NCBI GenBank assembly: GCA_010405405.1
Contig: MU004247.1
Coordinates: 74,501 to 138,500 of the forward strand
Reading direction: 5' to 3'
DNA length: 64,000 bases
From: Microthyrium microscopicum
Lineage: Eukaryota > Ascomycota > Dothideomycetes > Microthyriales > Microthyriaceae
The notes under the pieces were generated by a model, which was given only the letters and a program-made list of their open reading frames with translations, was not told the DNA's origin and did no database searches. A program made the translations under genes and the position numbers. Positions 22,034-33,400 of the stretch are shown in pieces. How positions within the stretch are numbered: position 1 is the first letter of the stretch; each line of letters starts with the position of its first letter.

Positions 22034-23353
22034 TCACTCGGTATGTGGTGGATACATGGTTCGTATTGCGACAGCATCTGCACCGGATGGCTTTTTCACT
22101 GGTTCCATCAAGGTCGCGTCCCATTTCTCGATAACCCTTTGATACGTTCCACCAACCTGCGAGATGTTATTCTGAGATCCGTAGAAGTGTCAAACAAGTT
22201 CTAGAGATAGTCCTTGATCTGTGAACGGGCAGAGACTTCAATCTGAAGATTCTCGTTGATGGGAGAGTACATACCTTCTTCGCACCAGAAAAGCTGCTAT
22301 ATATCATAATCGATTGCCAATCAAAGTCAGAACTTTCGTAGAATGGTAGTTTCAGTGGTGAGCCTGGCGGGGGGGCTAGTACAGGAATTTCTAGCAAATC
22401 CTGTGCGCTGAACTTTGCTTGCGACGCCGCAAATTGATTGGTACAAATGAGGTTCATATCCTCACCTTCTTTTTTTTTCTCATCATAATCAGCCAGATTC
22501 TGGCAATGGAATTTGATAAGTGGGTTAGGTTGCCCGTTGTTGGGATCGCCACGCCTATAGTATGAATATGTTAGTCTAGCCTAGGTACCTGACCTAGGTA
22601 GGTAGTGTGTCTGATATGGAGTGGAGTGCTCATCGGAGAGAAAAGCTACCTGCGTATACTCGGCCGGGGACTTACCAAGCTAAAGTTCTCTGGTGTTCAT
22701 GACGCATACCAAAGGCATGGCCTAGTTCATGAGCCAAGTTTGCCGTGGGATCGCCAGTGCCCCAGCCAGGAGCCGGATCAAATGACATAGTCTGTTGTCC
22801 AACACCTTGATATCCGACTGACGTCCTAGCGCTTTTGGTGTTCGTCAATGTAACTTGCAATTTCGTTTTCGTATAATCATTGGCACAAAGTCCTCCATAG
22901 TCGACTTCTAGACTGGACTCTACAAGCCCACCGATAGCGTCTACCCACAGGTTCCAGGCATTCCCCATCAAGGTCTTGAAGTCATTGTCTTCAGCACCTG
23001 TAAAGCACCTGTGCTTAATTAGCAAAATGACTTCCTAGTGGTGTTCCGGTCACTTCAAGAAGCAGAACTATCTGAAAGAAATGTTCTACACTTCGATCAG
23101 ATATCCAGGTATATATATATCAGGAAATATCTCTACCTGGTTACGAGACTGGACATAGGAATATGAGGGGAATGTAAGCATACCAAACGACCTCATCTGT
23201 GGGCCAAACCTTGAACGCGGCATTCGGATCATTGTTGTTGGGGTTTACGTAATAAGAGCGCTCTCGTAACGATGTAAAGTTGTTGGTCGTTGGTACAGAT
23301 GCAGTGAAGATGGGTAAGAGAGCAAGAAAGAACATACAAGTTCCTGAAAGCAT
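22034..23353 (-). CDS. secreted M12A (astacin-like) zinc metalloprotease
   Basis: Four exons: 23353-23184, 23008-22676, 22554-22275 and 22171-22034, phases 2, 2 and 0, giving 306 residues. A signal peptide (MLSGTCMFFLALLPIFTAS) is followed by KVWPTDEVVW joined to CFTGAEDNDF, the zinc site HELGHAFGMRHEHQR (about residue 150) and a Met-turn region near DFDWQSIMIYSS. The C-terminal block ending SGADAVAIRTMYPP is typical of this fungal M12A family. It would degrade proteins outside the cell. The introns (175, 121 and 103 bp) are longer than the 44-60 bp usual in this window, so small unrecognised exons or retained segments cannot be excluded. The zinc-site exon is certain; the last junction is the least certain. 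Confidence 0.8.
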
Positions 23354-24215
23354 CTTGTGAAAGCTGCAATCAAGCGAAACACAGTCAACGTTTAGGCTCG
23401 TGTAGTCTGGATATCGCAAACTGAAGAGAGAGATGATATACAGTGCTGGCTTCAATTAAACAAGTTCCTCCATTCCTTTTAAGTCTGAAGCTGATGGAGT
23501 CTACCTCACTAGGTGCAGCAAACCGGGCCTCCTCTTCGCAGTCGTCTCTTCGAGACCAACAGAGAACACCAAGAATAGAACCTAGCCATACGAATCACTT
23601 CAACCCAGCATTGTTGGGTAAGTATTGATGCTAATCAGCAGCGCATGACGTTTCCCTGGGCTCTATTACAAGGTACGGACTGAATCCTTCCAGCGGACTG
23701 AATCTCATCTACGAATAGAATATCATTCCACCATCTCGGGTGGTTGTATCAAGGAGAGCAGTCAGGCTTGTGTGGGTTCAAATATAATCTGATACACCCA
23801 CCTCGAATGGTACCTTTAATAGTAGTCGGCCTTCTGTTGGTTTGCGGCCCAGCCCGGCGTGTGTAATGGCAAGAGGCTTGATATCACAACCATCATAATC
23901 CCTAGCCGCCGTCCTGAAGGATTCACCTGTAGAACTCAAATCACTTTTGAAACTCATTAGACACCCAACATATTGGTGAGAGTACCTACTCTGAGGTTAG
24001 CCTGATCTAGACTTAGGAGATGTAGTGGGATGTAACTGTCGTATAGGCCGGAAGGACTGACTACACTAGCGTGTCTTGCTGCTTAGAAGATAGTGCCTTT
24101 CCATGTCATATCCAAGTATATCTTCTCCAACATCAGGCTGGCTTACTTCAAATTAGCGGTAAAAAAGTATTTCAGCTATCTTGATTTCATCTAACTCTCT
24201 TTTAGACCTCTTTAC
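23354..24215. other. intergenic, no gene seen
   Basis: About 860 bp between two minus-strand genes. A 61-codon plus ORF at 23443-23628 is unsupported. No repeats or RNA genes were recognised. Confidence 0.45.
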
Positions 24216-25446
24216 CTAATTTTGACCCGCAGTAGGATTTCGAAACATCACACGATGAGGTATTGAAGTCATCTCGGCTGTTGATGGAGAAATTGCCCTA
24301 ACAGGACTATGCCTGTAGGGTAGCCAGAAGGTATTTTCAAGTTCGATCTGGGGGACAACAATGAAAGCGAGATACTGTTCGCCAGCCCATCCTCCATCAA
24401 GTTCTCTCAAGGCTCGTTCCAAAAGTGTACCGTACTTTCTCTCCATACCGACTTGTTCCTCGCTCCTGCTTTCCCATTCACGCAGAAGGTATTCCTTGAC
24501 AAATTTTGGTGATAATAGCACATATTGAAGCCAAAAGATCCTTAAGCCATCCTTTAAAAGACACCAGTTCACCCATGATGTTCCATCTGTCAACGGAGAT
24601 CCTCCCCTTCGTATTGGTCTTTCTTGTCTCTTCCGCTGCTCTGCTTCTGTCCAATCAAAGTAGTCTCGACTGGCTGTGTAGTCTGGTCCCGCCCATGCTG
24701 CCAATAATAGGCCCACGCTTTTATTGTCCCATTGCGTTTTAATCATAGAAAACAGTATTGCACAAGCAAAACGAAAGTCTCGAATCTGGTCTTTCTTTAA
24801 TTTCCGTAAATAGCTTATTCGTAGCTTGAGAATAAAGTCTTCTTTGTATTCCAGTTCTTCACTAGGACTCATTTTGAATGATCTCGAACGCAAAACTTGC
24901 TTCATCGTGTTCTTGAAAGATCTTGTTCGCAAGGCTCGTCTTACTGTGTTCCGAAATGACGGCTTTGGCATCTGCACCTTAGCATCGTTATATATTTTCG
25001 ATAGTTGTCGAAGAATTTGAAGCCCCTTGGTGATCCTGACGCGAGGGAAGTGCGACCTATCGTCCTCCGCAGTAATGCCATAGGGTCTACAGAAGTTCGT
25101 TAGGATAATCAAGGAGTCGTGGTATAGGTAGATATTCAAGATAGGACACTAACCCGCCAAAGAGATCAAAACTATCGTCTTGTATCCTATCAACCAAGAC
25201 TGCTGCCAAAAAGTCCAAAATTTTGCTATTGAGCCATTCAAAGTCTTTTATCTGGGAGTCGTCGGTTGCAAGAACAGCATCTGAAAAGGTACGATGTGCT
25301 ACCCAGGCGCTGATACCGGTACTGTTTTCTTTGATGAGAGCGGCGAGACGAGAGTTGGCTCGTCGCAGATTGTAAAGAGAGAATAAAGGTAGCTCGCGGC
25401 AAATAAGTACCAGAAGTTCAGTAGGCAGATCTGCCAAAGTAGCCAT
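24216..25446 (-). CDS. F-box protein with duplicated 14-residue motif
   Basis: Two exons: 25446-25154 and 25086-24216, intron 67 bp, phase 2, giving 387 residues. The N-terminus (LADLPTELLVLICRELPLFSLYNLRRANSRL) is a classic F-box, which binds Skp1 in SCF ubiquitin ligases. The rest is a fungal-type variable region without a recognised substrate domain. Around residues 135-165 a basic 14-residue unit occurs twice in a row (SFRNTVRRALRTR, SFKNTMKQVLRSR) and begins a third time with SFK, showing a recent internal duplication. The second half is rich in Trp and charged residues. Substrate unknown. Confidence 0.8.
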
Positions 25447-25959
25447 GGTACCTAATCGCTTTGAATATTGATTTGTTGAGTACGACCGAAATTGAAGATA
25501 TACAGCAGCAGTTGTGCTTTGGGAGAGAATAAGATGAATGATGTAGATTGATCGATGGCAAATGTTGGAAGCTCTGAATGAGGTAGCGTTTACTGGAAGA
25601 CCCGATTTGGGATCATCTGCTGTGCCGCCTCTAACCTTGCAAGTAGGAGCAGTATAACCCTGCTCATAAAACCACTCGCATTGATCCAGTCGCTATCTCC
25701 GCCTTGCAATACGCTCAGCGCGGTCGATGTGCTGCATGAAAGCGGCAAGGCTGAAACTCCTGACGCTGACCAATCACACCCCACTTCAGTTATACCTCCA
25801 ACTTCATGCGCCGTGAGATCCTTCGTGTCTTCTCACTATCAATGCTGCAACCGTTTTGCCATCTTCTCTTGTCGTCAAGTGCAACCTCAAGCTGTTGCCC
25901 GTGCATACAGAGTTCCTTTCAGTCTCTATATTCTGGTATTCGCCCCTAAACCCGTGGAC
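25447..25959. other. intergenic between divergent loci
   Basis: About 510 bp between the F-box gene and the ankyrin-family pseudogene. ORFs on both strands here lack domain or signal evidence. Confidence 0.45.
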
Positions 25960-27551
25960 ATGCTCCTAAGTCAGGAACTGAGTTTAGACAAGTCACTGAG
26001 CCTTCCATGGGAAATCTGGAGGGAGACCCTGATTTCCGCAGTGAGAGCTCGCTCTTTGGAGCGTGCTTTACGATTGAAGCTTGTCTGCAGTGGGTCTTTC
26101 AGCTGAGCTCATATATAGCTCATATATAGGTACTCTGCTCGCCAACTGACGGGCAGCTTCCGGGATTCTTCGCCGCAGATATCGACCATGCAACCGTTGC
26201 AAGTGGTATTCTGCATCAGGTTCATGATGAAGAATACAAAACACGTGGAAGAGAATTGTCCGGGCTTCTGCGCAGTTCCCTCGGTCCCCTATTCAACTTA
26301 TCTGCAACAAGTAGTCATAAAGACGCCACTCAGCCGCGAGCAGGACTGGTTAAATGCGTAGATATAATATCGTCCCGACACGACTCACAAGAGCCACAGA
26401 TTCAACGCAACTATTACATTAAACGACTTTACGAATTGGCATCTTCGCACATCCCGTGTTACGGATCGAAAGCCAAGTACAACCCAACCATGAACTTGTT
26501 TGTGGCGGCCATATACCTGGATAGCTACCCGCTAGTAGACGAAATAATTGACCAAGTCATTCAAAATATCACCCATATGGGCAGCATGTACAGTTCAATA
26601 TTCGGTTGTGCTATGAAGACAACAGTAAATATAGCCGCATTAAGGTTCTTGGGCTTCTTCATGGTAAGATAGTCACCTGTCCGACTATTCGGGACGCTAA
26701 ATCGAAGGTTATGCTATCAAAGCAGAGAAACCAGTTCATCACATATCGAAACGGCCACTCTGAAGTTGTAGACTTGTTGATCAGTGACCGTTGGGCTCCT
26801 TATAACGTAGCGTGTTGGCATCGAAGATCTGACCCGATCGACAAAGCCTTGTGTAAGCTTCCCATGTACAACCGTCCTACAAGGGTGATCTTCATACTCA
26901 ACATCACGAATGTAGGACTGTCTGATAGGTCCATGCTTGTTGTTATAAGTTGTTTATGCTAATGGTGCTCAAGTAACCCCGAAGATACCAATCTTCAATA
27001 AGATCATAGAGTTCCGAAAACGCTTTTTCTACGAAGCGATCCCTTTGGAGGTATTAGAGCATACGGCGCGCAATTGCATAATTTTGAAGAATCAAGGAAT
27101 GCTAGAAATGCTTGGCTGGTTGTTGCATAATCAACTTCGCGAAGCTAGCATGAATTTCTATCCCAGTGCTGTTAAGCTGGCTTCTCACCTGGGCAAGATA
27201 GATCCCTTGCAACTGCTTTTGAACTTAGCACCACCGAACTTAGATTTTCCTGGGTTCATTGTTCTCGCTGCGCGGCGAGGGAGTTTTCAGTGTGTCAAGG
27301 TGCTTCTTGAGCACAAGCAAGCCGTTGGTGAACAGCCCCAAGGCTGGGGCTCTCCGCAGTCTCCGCTTCCATCAGCCATCGTTTCCTCAATTGCTCTAGA
27401 GCATACAAGACTGTTTCACCTCCTGTGCAAGTTCCAAGCCGAGGCTGACAGAGACGGGACGCACAAGTTGGCTGGTCATTGCGCCGAAAGTGAAGAATTG
27501 CACTCGATGGCAGGACTTGTGGAGACTACAACATACCCAAATGGCGATTAA
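25960..27551 (+). pseudogene. ankyrin-repeat family gene, frame-broken
   Basis: Open segments in different frames together follow the layout of a common fungal family. The N-terminal motif is LPWEIWRETLISAVRARSLERALRLKLV (25960 onward). A middle part in another frame (about 26160-26670) includes DIDHATVASGILHQVHDEEYKTRGRELSGLLR. A third frame (26606-26962) contains the ankyrin-like NGHSEVVDLLISDRW, and a last frame (about 26960-27551) contains ankyrin-type ARRGSFQCVKVLLEHK. At least three frame changes (near 26090, 26620 and 26950) lack introns with good donor, branch and acceptor sites, so I call it a pseudogene. Base composition is normal, so RIP is not the cause. Unusual introns or an assembly error could rescue part of it. 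Confidence 0.6.
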
Positions 27552-27841
27552 AAGCAAGGCATAACAGCGTAAGCGAGGCTGTGACTGTTCGTTTAGAGTA
27601 TATCGATGCTTGGTGGCTTTCCACCAATGTGTTAGTTAGTAATAATAGAAGGAATGTGGAAAATGTTCTCCATATTCTCATCAAGTGTGTTGATCAATTG
27701 TACCTACATCCTATCTGCGAGAGCCGGCCTCCAGGAGCAAAATGCTATGTTGGTGCAATGACGGGCTCTGAACGGGTACTGTCGTCTCCGAAAACGGTGA
27801 GAAACTGCTGAAGACATTGCTCCATGTGTTTTCGGGCCATA

Positions 27842-29953
27842 TCACCCACCAAGCAACGGAAAGCTGTGCCATACTTCCGTCCAGTCCAGGCCTACACAAG
27901 CATCGTCGCCCCAAACCTTGCAGACAACCTCTGCAACATCGACTTCCAAAGGCTTTTGCTCCGGCGGTATTAATCTAGTCTTTGGAGTCACATCCTCCAC
28001 CATCAAGTCATCCCTCCTATCATCTCTTGGGTTTCTCTCCAACCACCAACAGCGAGTGATCTGGTAGATAATCTGATCAAACCCAATCGGATATGGTCTG
28101 TCAGGCTCAAATTCACAAGCTCCTATAGAATCGACCTGCAATATATCCAATGTCCTGCTTTCAATGGCTTTGAAGATTGCTCGTGCGAGTGTTTCATCTA
28201 GGGCTGCGTTGATGAGGCCATTGCAGAGGTGACCTATACGGGGAAAGCGCCAAAAAGGGGCCTCGTTACGCAGAAAGACTCTTTGCTCCGATGAATCAAA
28301 AGAAGGATCATTTGGAAGATCATTTTCGTATTCCCTAAATCCATCCTCTTCGTATTCTATCCCTGGTGCGATGTAAGAGGCGTCAAGCGTCAAGAATAGC
28401 TTTCGGACTTGTGGTATAGAACCCAATGCTCTGTAGATTGCCACCTCTGCGGCATCGCCTTTGGATCTGGGGATAGTTATAGATAGTGATTGCAGAACGG
28501 GGCAAGATTTGGCAATAGCTTCTACATCGTGAATAGAGACGGCAAAGAATTCTGATTTTGGGCGTAAGCTCAAGACAAGATTGACAAGAGTGGCGCCATG
28601 TTGATTGAGAGTGGCGGTAAGTAGGTCAGAGCGTAGGTCGGCCATGATACGAATGTCTTCGAGAGGCCGAAGGCTGCGGATAAAGGTGCAGAAAGCTTGG
28701 TGTTCAGCTATTGCTTCAGGTTTAGGCAACTCTACACGACCAATCCATAGTATCAACGTCTCTAAGGATGAAAAGGTGCAATTGTTGGCCAGTTCCAGAA
28801 ATGTTGCTTCATCAATGGAAGTGTTTGTGAGTTGGAGAGTCTTCAAGCATGATATATCAATGAGATCACGCCATTCTAGAAATCGTGTGACGTCTCCCAG
28901 GCTAGGCCCATCTAGCACCAGTCGCTGAAGCTTCCCACCTTTTGAAGCTTTTGCAGCATTTTTCAGGGGATCTCTACGTTGCTGTAAAAACGCCCTTTCA
29001 ATGACATAAGCTGATGGAAGGTATGGATAATCTTCATCGGACCGCGCGTAGGGAAGTGTCTGTCGATAGAGACAAAGTTCCTGAATGTTTGGTGCAAGTC
29101 CAGAAGCAATTGCCTGAATTATTTTATAGGTCTCCTGTTCAATTTTCAGTCCAGCACCATGTATTCCGCATGTCAGACCAGCGAGGCATGGTGATGTGGC
29201 AGTGTCTACGTCATTTTCGTGAACCGAATTCCTTGCCACCTGATAGATGTTGATGTAGACCGTGCAAGAATTCGGAGAGGCTTCCAAGGCCATTCTAACA
29301 CATCGAGGCAGTTGACGGGGATAGTTCCAATTGAGTCTAATAGCTCGATTTGCTCCAAGCAAGGCGATGAAATCAGCCAACGGCCGCCAATTGTCCTCGT
29401 GTTGGTTGAGATCATATTGGTAGTTAGCTGGTCTGGAATTTTCGGAATGTTTTGTGATCAAGTCTTTTGCGTGCTTGAAGTTTTCCTCAATATTATAATA
29501 GAAGCCCAGAGGTTCGTAGTGTTCTTTCCCCCACAGGCCAGATTTTATACGACGCGATGGACCTCTGCACTCTATGTGCAGATTCTTGATACATCGCGCA
29601 ACATTTGGTGGCAAGCGGTATAGAGCTTTCAGGATATCTCCTTCTATTCTGTGGTCTGTCCCGGGTAGTGTGATTGATATATCACGGAAAAGGAACTCGA
29701 CCGCACATAGATATAGACTGCGACTGACCAGTGCTACTGAGCGTAAGCTGGACCTATGGGACTCGTTTAGATAAGATAGGATGATCAAGACAATATCGTT
29801 GGGAATGTTGGATAAATTCCGATAAGCCATGGTGCTGGCTGAGCGTCCCAACTGCAAGACACCCTTGAATTCCCTGGTGCCCCTGAAGAGAGCCATGTTT
29901 ACAACGCCATCATAATCATATCTACTGGCAGCTGTACGCCGATTGTACGCCAT
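27842..29953 (-). CDS. large F-box protein
   Basis: Single-exon gene of 703 residues. The Met at 29953 (MAYNRRTAASRY) was preferred because the 65 codons upstream read like promoter and leader sequence. The F-box lies at about residues 44-95 (LSNIPNDIVLIILSYLNESHRSSLRSVALVSRSLYLCAVEFLFRDI). Downstream are irregular leucine-rich stretches (LKTLQLTNTSIDEATFLELANN, LETLILWIGRVELP, CPVLQSLSITIP), compatible with a degenerate LRR-like substrate-binding region. Such proteins recruit targets to SCF ubiquitin ligases; the target is unknown. It is divergent from the nucleoporin gene across a 507 bp shared promoter. Confidence 0.83.
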   Translation of the reverse strand: MAYNRRTAASRYDYDGVVNMALFRGTREFKGVLQLGRSASTMAYRNLSNIPNDIVLIILSYLNESHRSSLRSVALVSRSLYLCAVEFLFRDISITLPGTDHRIEGDILKALYRLPPNVARCIKNLHIECRGPSRRIKSGLWGKEHYEPLGFYYNIEENFKHAKDLITKHSENSRPANYQYDLNQHEDNWRPLADFIALLGANRAIRLNWNYPRQLPRCVRMALEASPNSCTVYINIYQVARNSVHENDVDTATSPCLAGLTCGIHGAGLKIEQETYKIIQAIASGLAPNIQELCLYRQTLPYARSDEDYPYLPSAYVIERAFLQQRRDPLKNAAKASKGGKLQRLVLDGPSLGDVTRFLEWRDLIDISCLKTLQLTNTSIDEATFLELANNCTFSSLETLILWIGRVELPKPEAIAEHQAFCTFIRSLRPLEDIRIMADLRSDLLTATLNQHGATLVNLVLSLRPKSEFFAVSIHDVEAIAKSCPVLQSLSITIPRSKGDAAEVAIYRALGSIPQVRKLFLTLDASYIAPGIEYEEDGFREYENDLPNDPSFDSSEQRVFLRNEAPFWRFPRIGHLCNGLINAALDETLARAIFKAIESRTLDILQVDSIGACEFEPDRPYPIGFDQIIYQITRCWWLERNPRDDRRDDLMVEDVTPKTRLIPPEQKPLEVDVAEVVCKVWGDDACVGLDWTEVWHSFPLLGG

Positions 29954-30460
29954 TATCAAATTGAATAGGAAATATATCACGGACAATGGCGGAACCTTAT
30001 GAAAATGGATAAACAATGGAAGAAAGGAGGTGAAGTTGAGTTGAATGGAGCTAAGCTGAGTTGAAAAGAAAAAGCAGGGGTCTATCTTGACATGGTCTGG
30101 TGGTCCAAGCTCTTTCCTCTCAAAGTTCAGTCCGCAAACCTTAAACACGACAATAGCTCCATCACCATCAAAATAACCACAAGATTCCCTCTTCCTCCAA
30201 ATAACTCGCCTTCTCTACTCACGCTCCATTTCCTCTGGATGTCTTCGCCACGTATCTAGTCAAATACCGATTCTTTGTCGTACTGCATGCTTTTTGTTCC
30301 TACCAGCAGCTAGTGTTGTCGCGCGCGCGACCTTGTCTTGCCTGCCACTAACGAAAATCAGACTCGAGTCTCACCCATCAGCGCATAAAAACCGGGAGGC
30401 TTCGCAATACTACTACGTACTGAAGCGTAGGGACGCGAAGTTCATCACAATACCTTTATC
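29954..30460. promoter_or_regulatory. shared divergent promoter region
   Basis: 507 bp between the start codons of the F-box gene (minus) and the nucleoporin gene (plus). It contains pyrimidine- and purine-rich stretches (for example around 30180-30240) but no motif I can name with confidence. The arrangement itself implies a bidirectional control region. Confidence 0.5.
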
Positions 30461-33400
30461 ATGGCCACCCCTCAGCGCCCTCTCCCCGGCGCTTTCTTGA
30501 ACACGCCCGCGCCAGTTAGACCTCAAGTCGCGGCTCAACGACCACCTGCTTTCCGACTCCCATCAAATCCTGGCCTACCCAAGTCTTCGGGGCAGGTCAT
30601 GGCTACGAATACTACAGGAAATGCGTCAAATTTGACTCCTGGCGCGCTCTCTACCACACGCACCACGGCCAACCAAAAGCCTATACAACGAGCTGCCGCC
30701 AGAATGAATCAGGCGTCAGCAATTCAACTTCGATTTCCGGCGCTGGATGACTACATAATACGTAAGTTTGGACTATAGAGTACATGACTTAAAGCTAACA
30801 AGCCTTGTAGAGGGAGTATCATCGGATTATGAGCAACCAACTTCGCAATCGTGGGCCCCATTCGAGAAGACGAAAACATACGATATTCCCGAGCGCATTT
30901 TCGAACAAGTGAATAATGCTCACATGTCGACAAAGCTTGGTATCTTCTCGCAACTACATCACGCTTGGGTCACTGTTGACAGTGTTCTCTACCTATGGGA
31001 CTATACCCACCCAAATCCCGAACTCATCGGTTACGACGAGCTCTCGCAAACTATTGTCGAAGTACAACTGGCAAAACCAAAACCTGGTGTTTTCAGAGAG
31101 GAGATCACTCACGTCCTACTGATCGCGACAGTGGGAGAGATTGCGATTTTGGCTTTGGCTGCTAACAAAAGTCCGGAAGGCGTCATGAGCGTCAGTCTGT
31201 ATCAAACAGATCTCCGAATCTCGTTAAAGGGATATGCGGTGACCCAGATTGCGTCGTGCCCCAAGACAGGCCGCGTGTTTTTTGGATGCAAGAACTCCTC
31301 AGATCTTTTTGAGATCTCATATCAAAAAGAAGAAAAGTGGTTTCTGAACAAATGCGGAAAGATCAACCATACATCGCAAGATGTTACTACAGTTGCTTCG
31401 CCCCTCAATCTTTGGAACATTGTTTCTTCCACTGTCTCGGGGCAAGCTTCAACTGTTGACTACATCCGCCAAATTGAAGTAGACAGTACGCGCGATGTCA
31501 TCTACGTGTTGTACTCAAGCTCCACTATTCAAGTCTTTCATATGAGTGGAGAGTACAAACTCACAAAAGTCATTCATAAACGACAAAACGAATTGATGAG
31601 CAATGTTGCCCACATGGTTCCACGGTCCAACACCAACTGGAAGCTTTTCCCGAACAGTCAGTACATTGCGTCTTTACAAGCAATTCCTCGTACAGAATCC
31701 TCTCGACTCGCTCTTCTCGCCACCACTGGCACTGGTGTACGTATGTACCTCAGTGTTACTTCAGGTTATAGTGCTAGCAGCATGTGGGAAAGCGCAGCTG
31801 TTCCGTCCAGCATGCAAATACATCACATTAAATTCCCACCGCCACCTGCCAATCCCCCATCAACGAATCCTGCCGCTGGCAACAACATGGCGATGATAAG
31901 TAGTTCTCTACACGGAGTTGATACAGAGTCGATGGCGTTAACAACCACTATTAGAGCATCGCGCTTCTCACCAGGTTTCCAATTCTTCTTTGTAGGCAGA
32001 ACTGACCAGGCCGACCTTATCTACATATCGGCTCCGGATTCTGCGCGGCTGGGCCGACAAACTGACTCTGGTTCACCATCAAGATTCATCGAGACGGGAC
32101 AGTGGGTACCCTTGGGTGCCAACGTGGAAGGCGTTGGTCTTTCATCGCCTGCTTTCGCTGCAAATACCAATCCTGCGGGCTTCGGAAATGAGATGGCTGT
32201 TCAATTTGATCAGTCAGCTACCGAAGTTGCAGTACTCACCAATTCGGGAATACACACCTTTCGTCGCCGTCGCTTAGTCGATACGTTTGCCGCTGCACTA
32301 AAAGACTGTGCGACTGAGGAAGATTTCGATAACGTAGTAAAGAAATTTGTGCGAAATTATGGACGTCAAGAAACTGTAGCGTCAGCATTGGGCGTAGCCT
32401 GTGGGCAAGCAACAGACACGTCGACAGATTCGAGTTTAGCGGACCCGGAAGTACTCAATTATGCGCGGCGAACTGTCATTGAACACGGTGGAAAACCTGA
32501 TCTAGGTGATTTGTTGGATCCGAGCCAAGCTTCCCTAGACAATGTCCGGATATCATCGAGAGCTGAAGCATTGATACTGTACACCACTCGCCTTGTGCGG
32601 TCAGTATGGACAGCAAAGGTGATTCAAGAGGGCAAAACACCAGCTGGTGGTATCACCATTGCTTCTACCACATCCATGCAGAAGCTACAGTCTGTAACAG
32701 CAGCTCTCATAGCTCTCAAGAACTTTTTGGATACCAATAAGACCTCCATTTCTGGAATGAGTGGGGCGGAAGAAATGAACCGCATAGCATCCATAACAGA
32801 CCGGACCGCTTTGCAAGCCGAGCATCGAATTCTTGACGCGCAAGTCAAGACCATTTCCAACATTATCGAGGGCATTGCTTTCCTAACTCAACTTTTTGAC
32901 AATCGCGTTGACGAGACTTTCCTCTCGTTGGACGAACCACTTCGAGAAAAATTCAGACAGCTCACGTACGAAGTCCTTTTCACCCTGGATGAGGGCAAAG
33001 ACCTTGCCAAGGAGCTTGTCAAGGCGATTGTGAACCGAAGCATTGCTGCTGGATCTAATGTCGAAACTGTGGCGGACGCCTTGCAGCGACGATGTGGCTC
33101 TTTCTGTAGCACTGACGATGTCATCATTTTCAAAGCTCAAGAGAACCTGCAAAAAGCTACTGATGCAGGAGCAGAGTCGCCAACCGCCCGAACGCTACTC
33201 AATAGTAGCCTGGACCAGTTTAAAAAGGTCGCAGGCACTCTTTCGACTCCTTATCTTCAAGCTGCTGTCGATCAGTACCTCAACCTTCAGTTTTTCGCTG
33301 GTAAGCTTTATCGTCAACTCACAGTCTTCTGGTGCTAATTAATGCTAGGTGCTATACAACTGTGTCTCGAAGTAGCTCATAAACGAGATGAAGCAAACCG

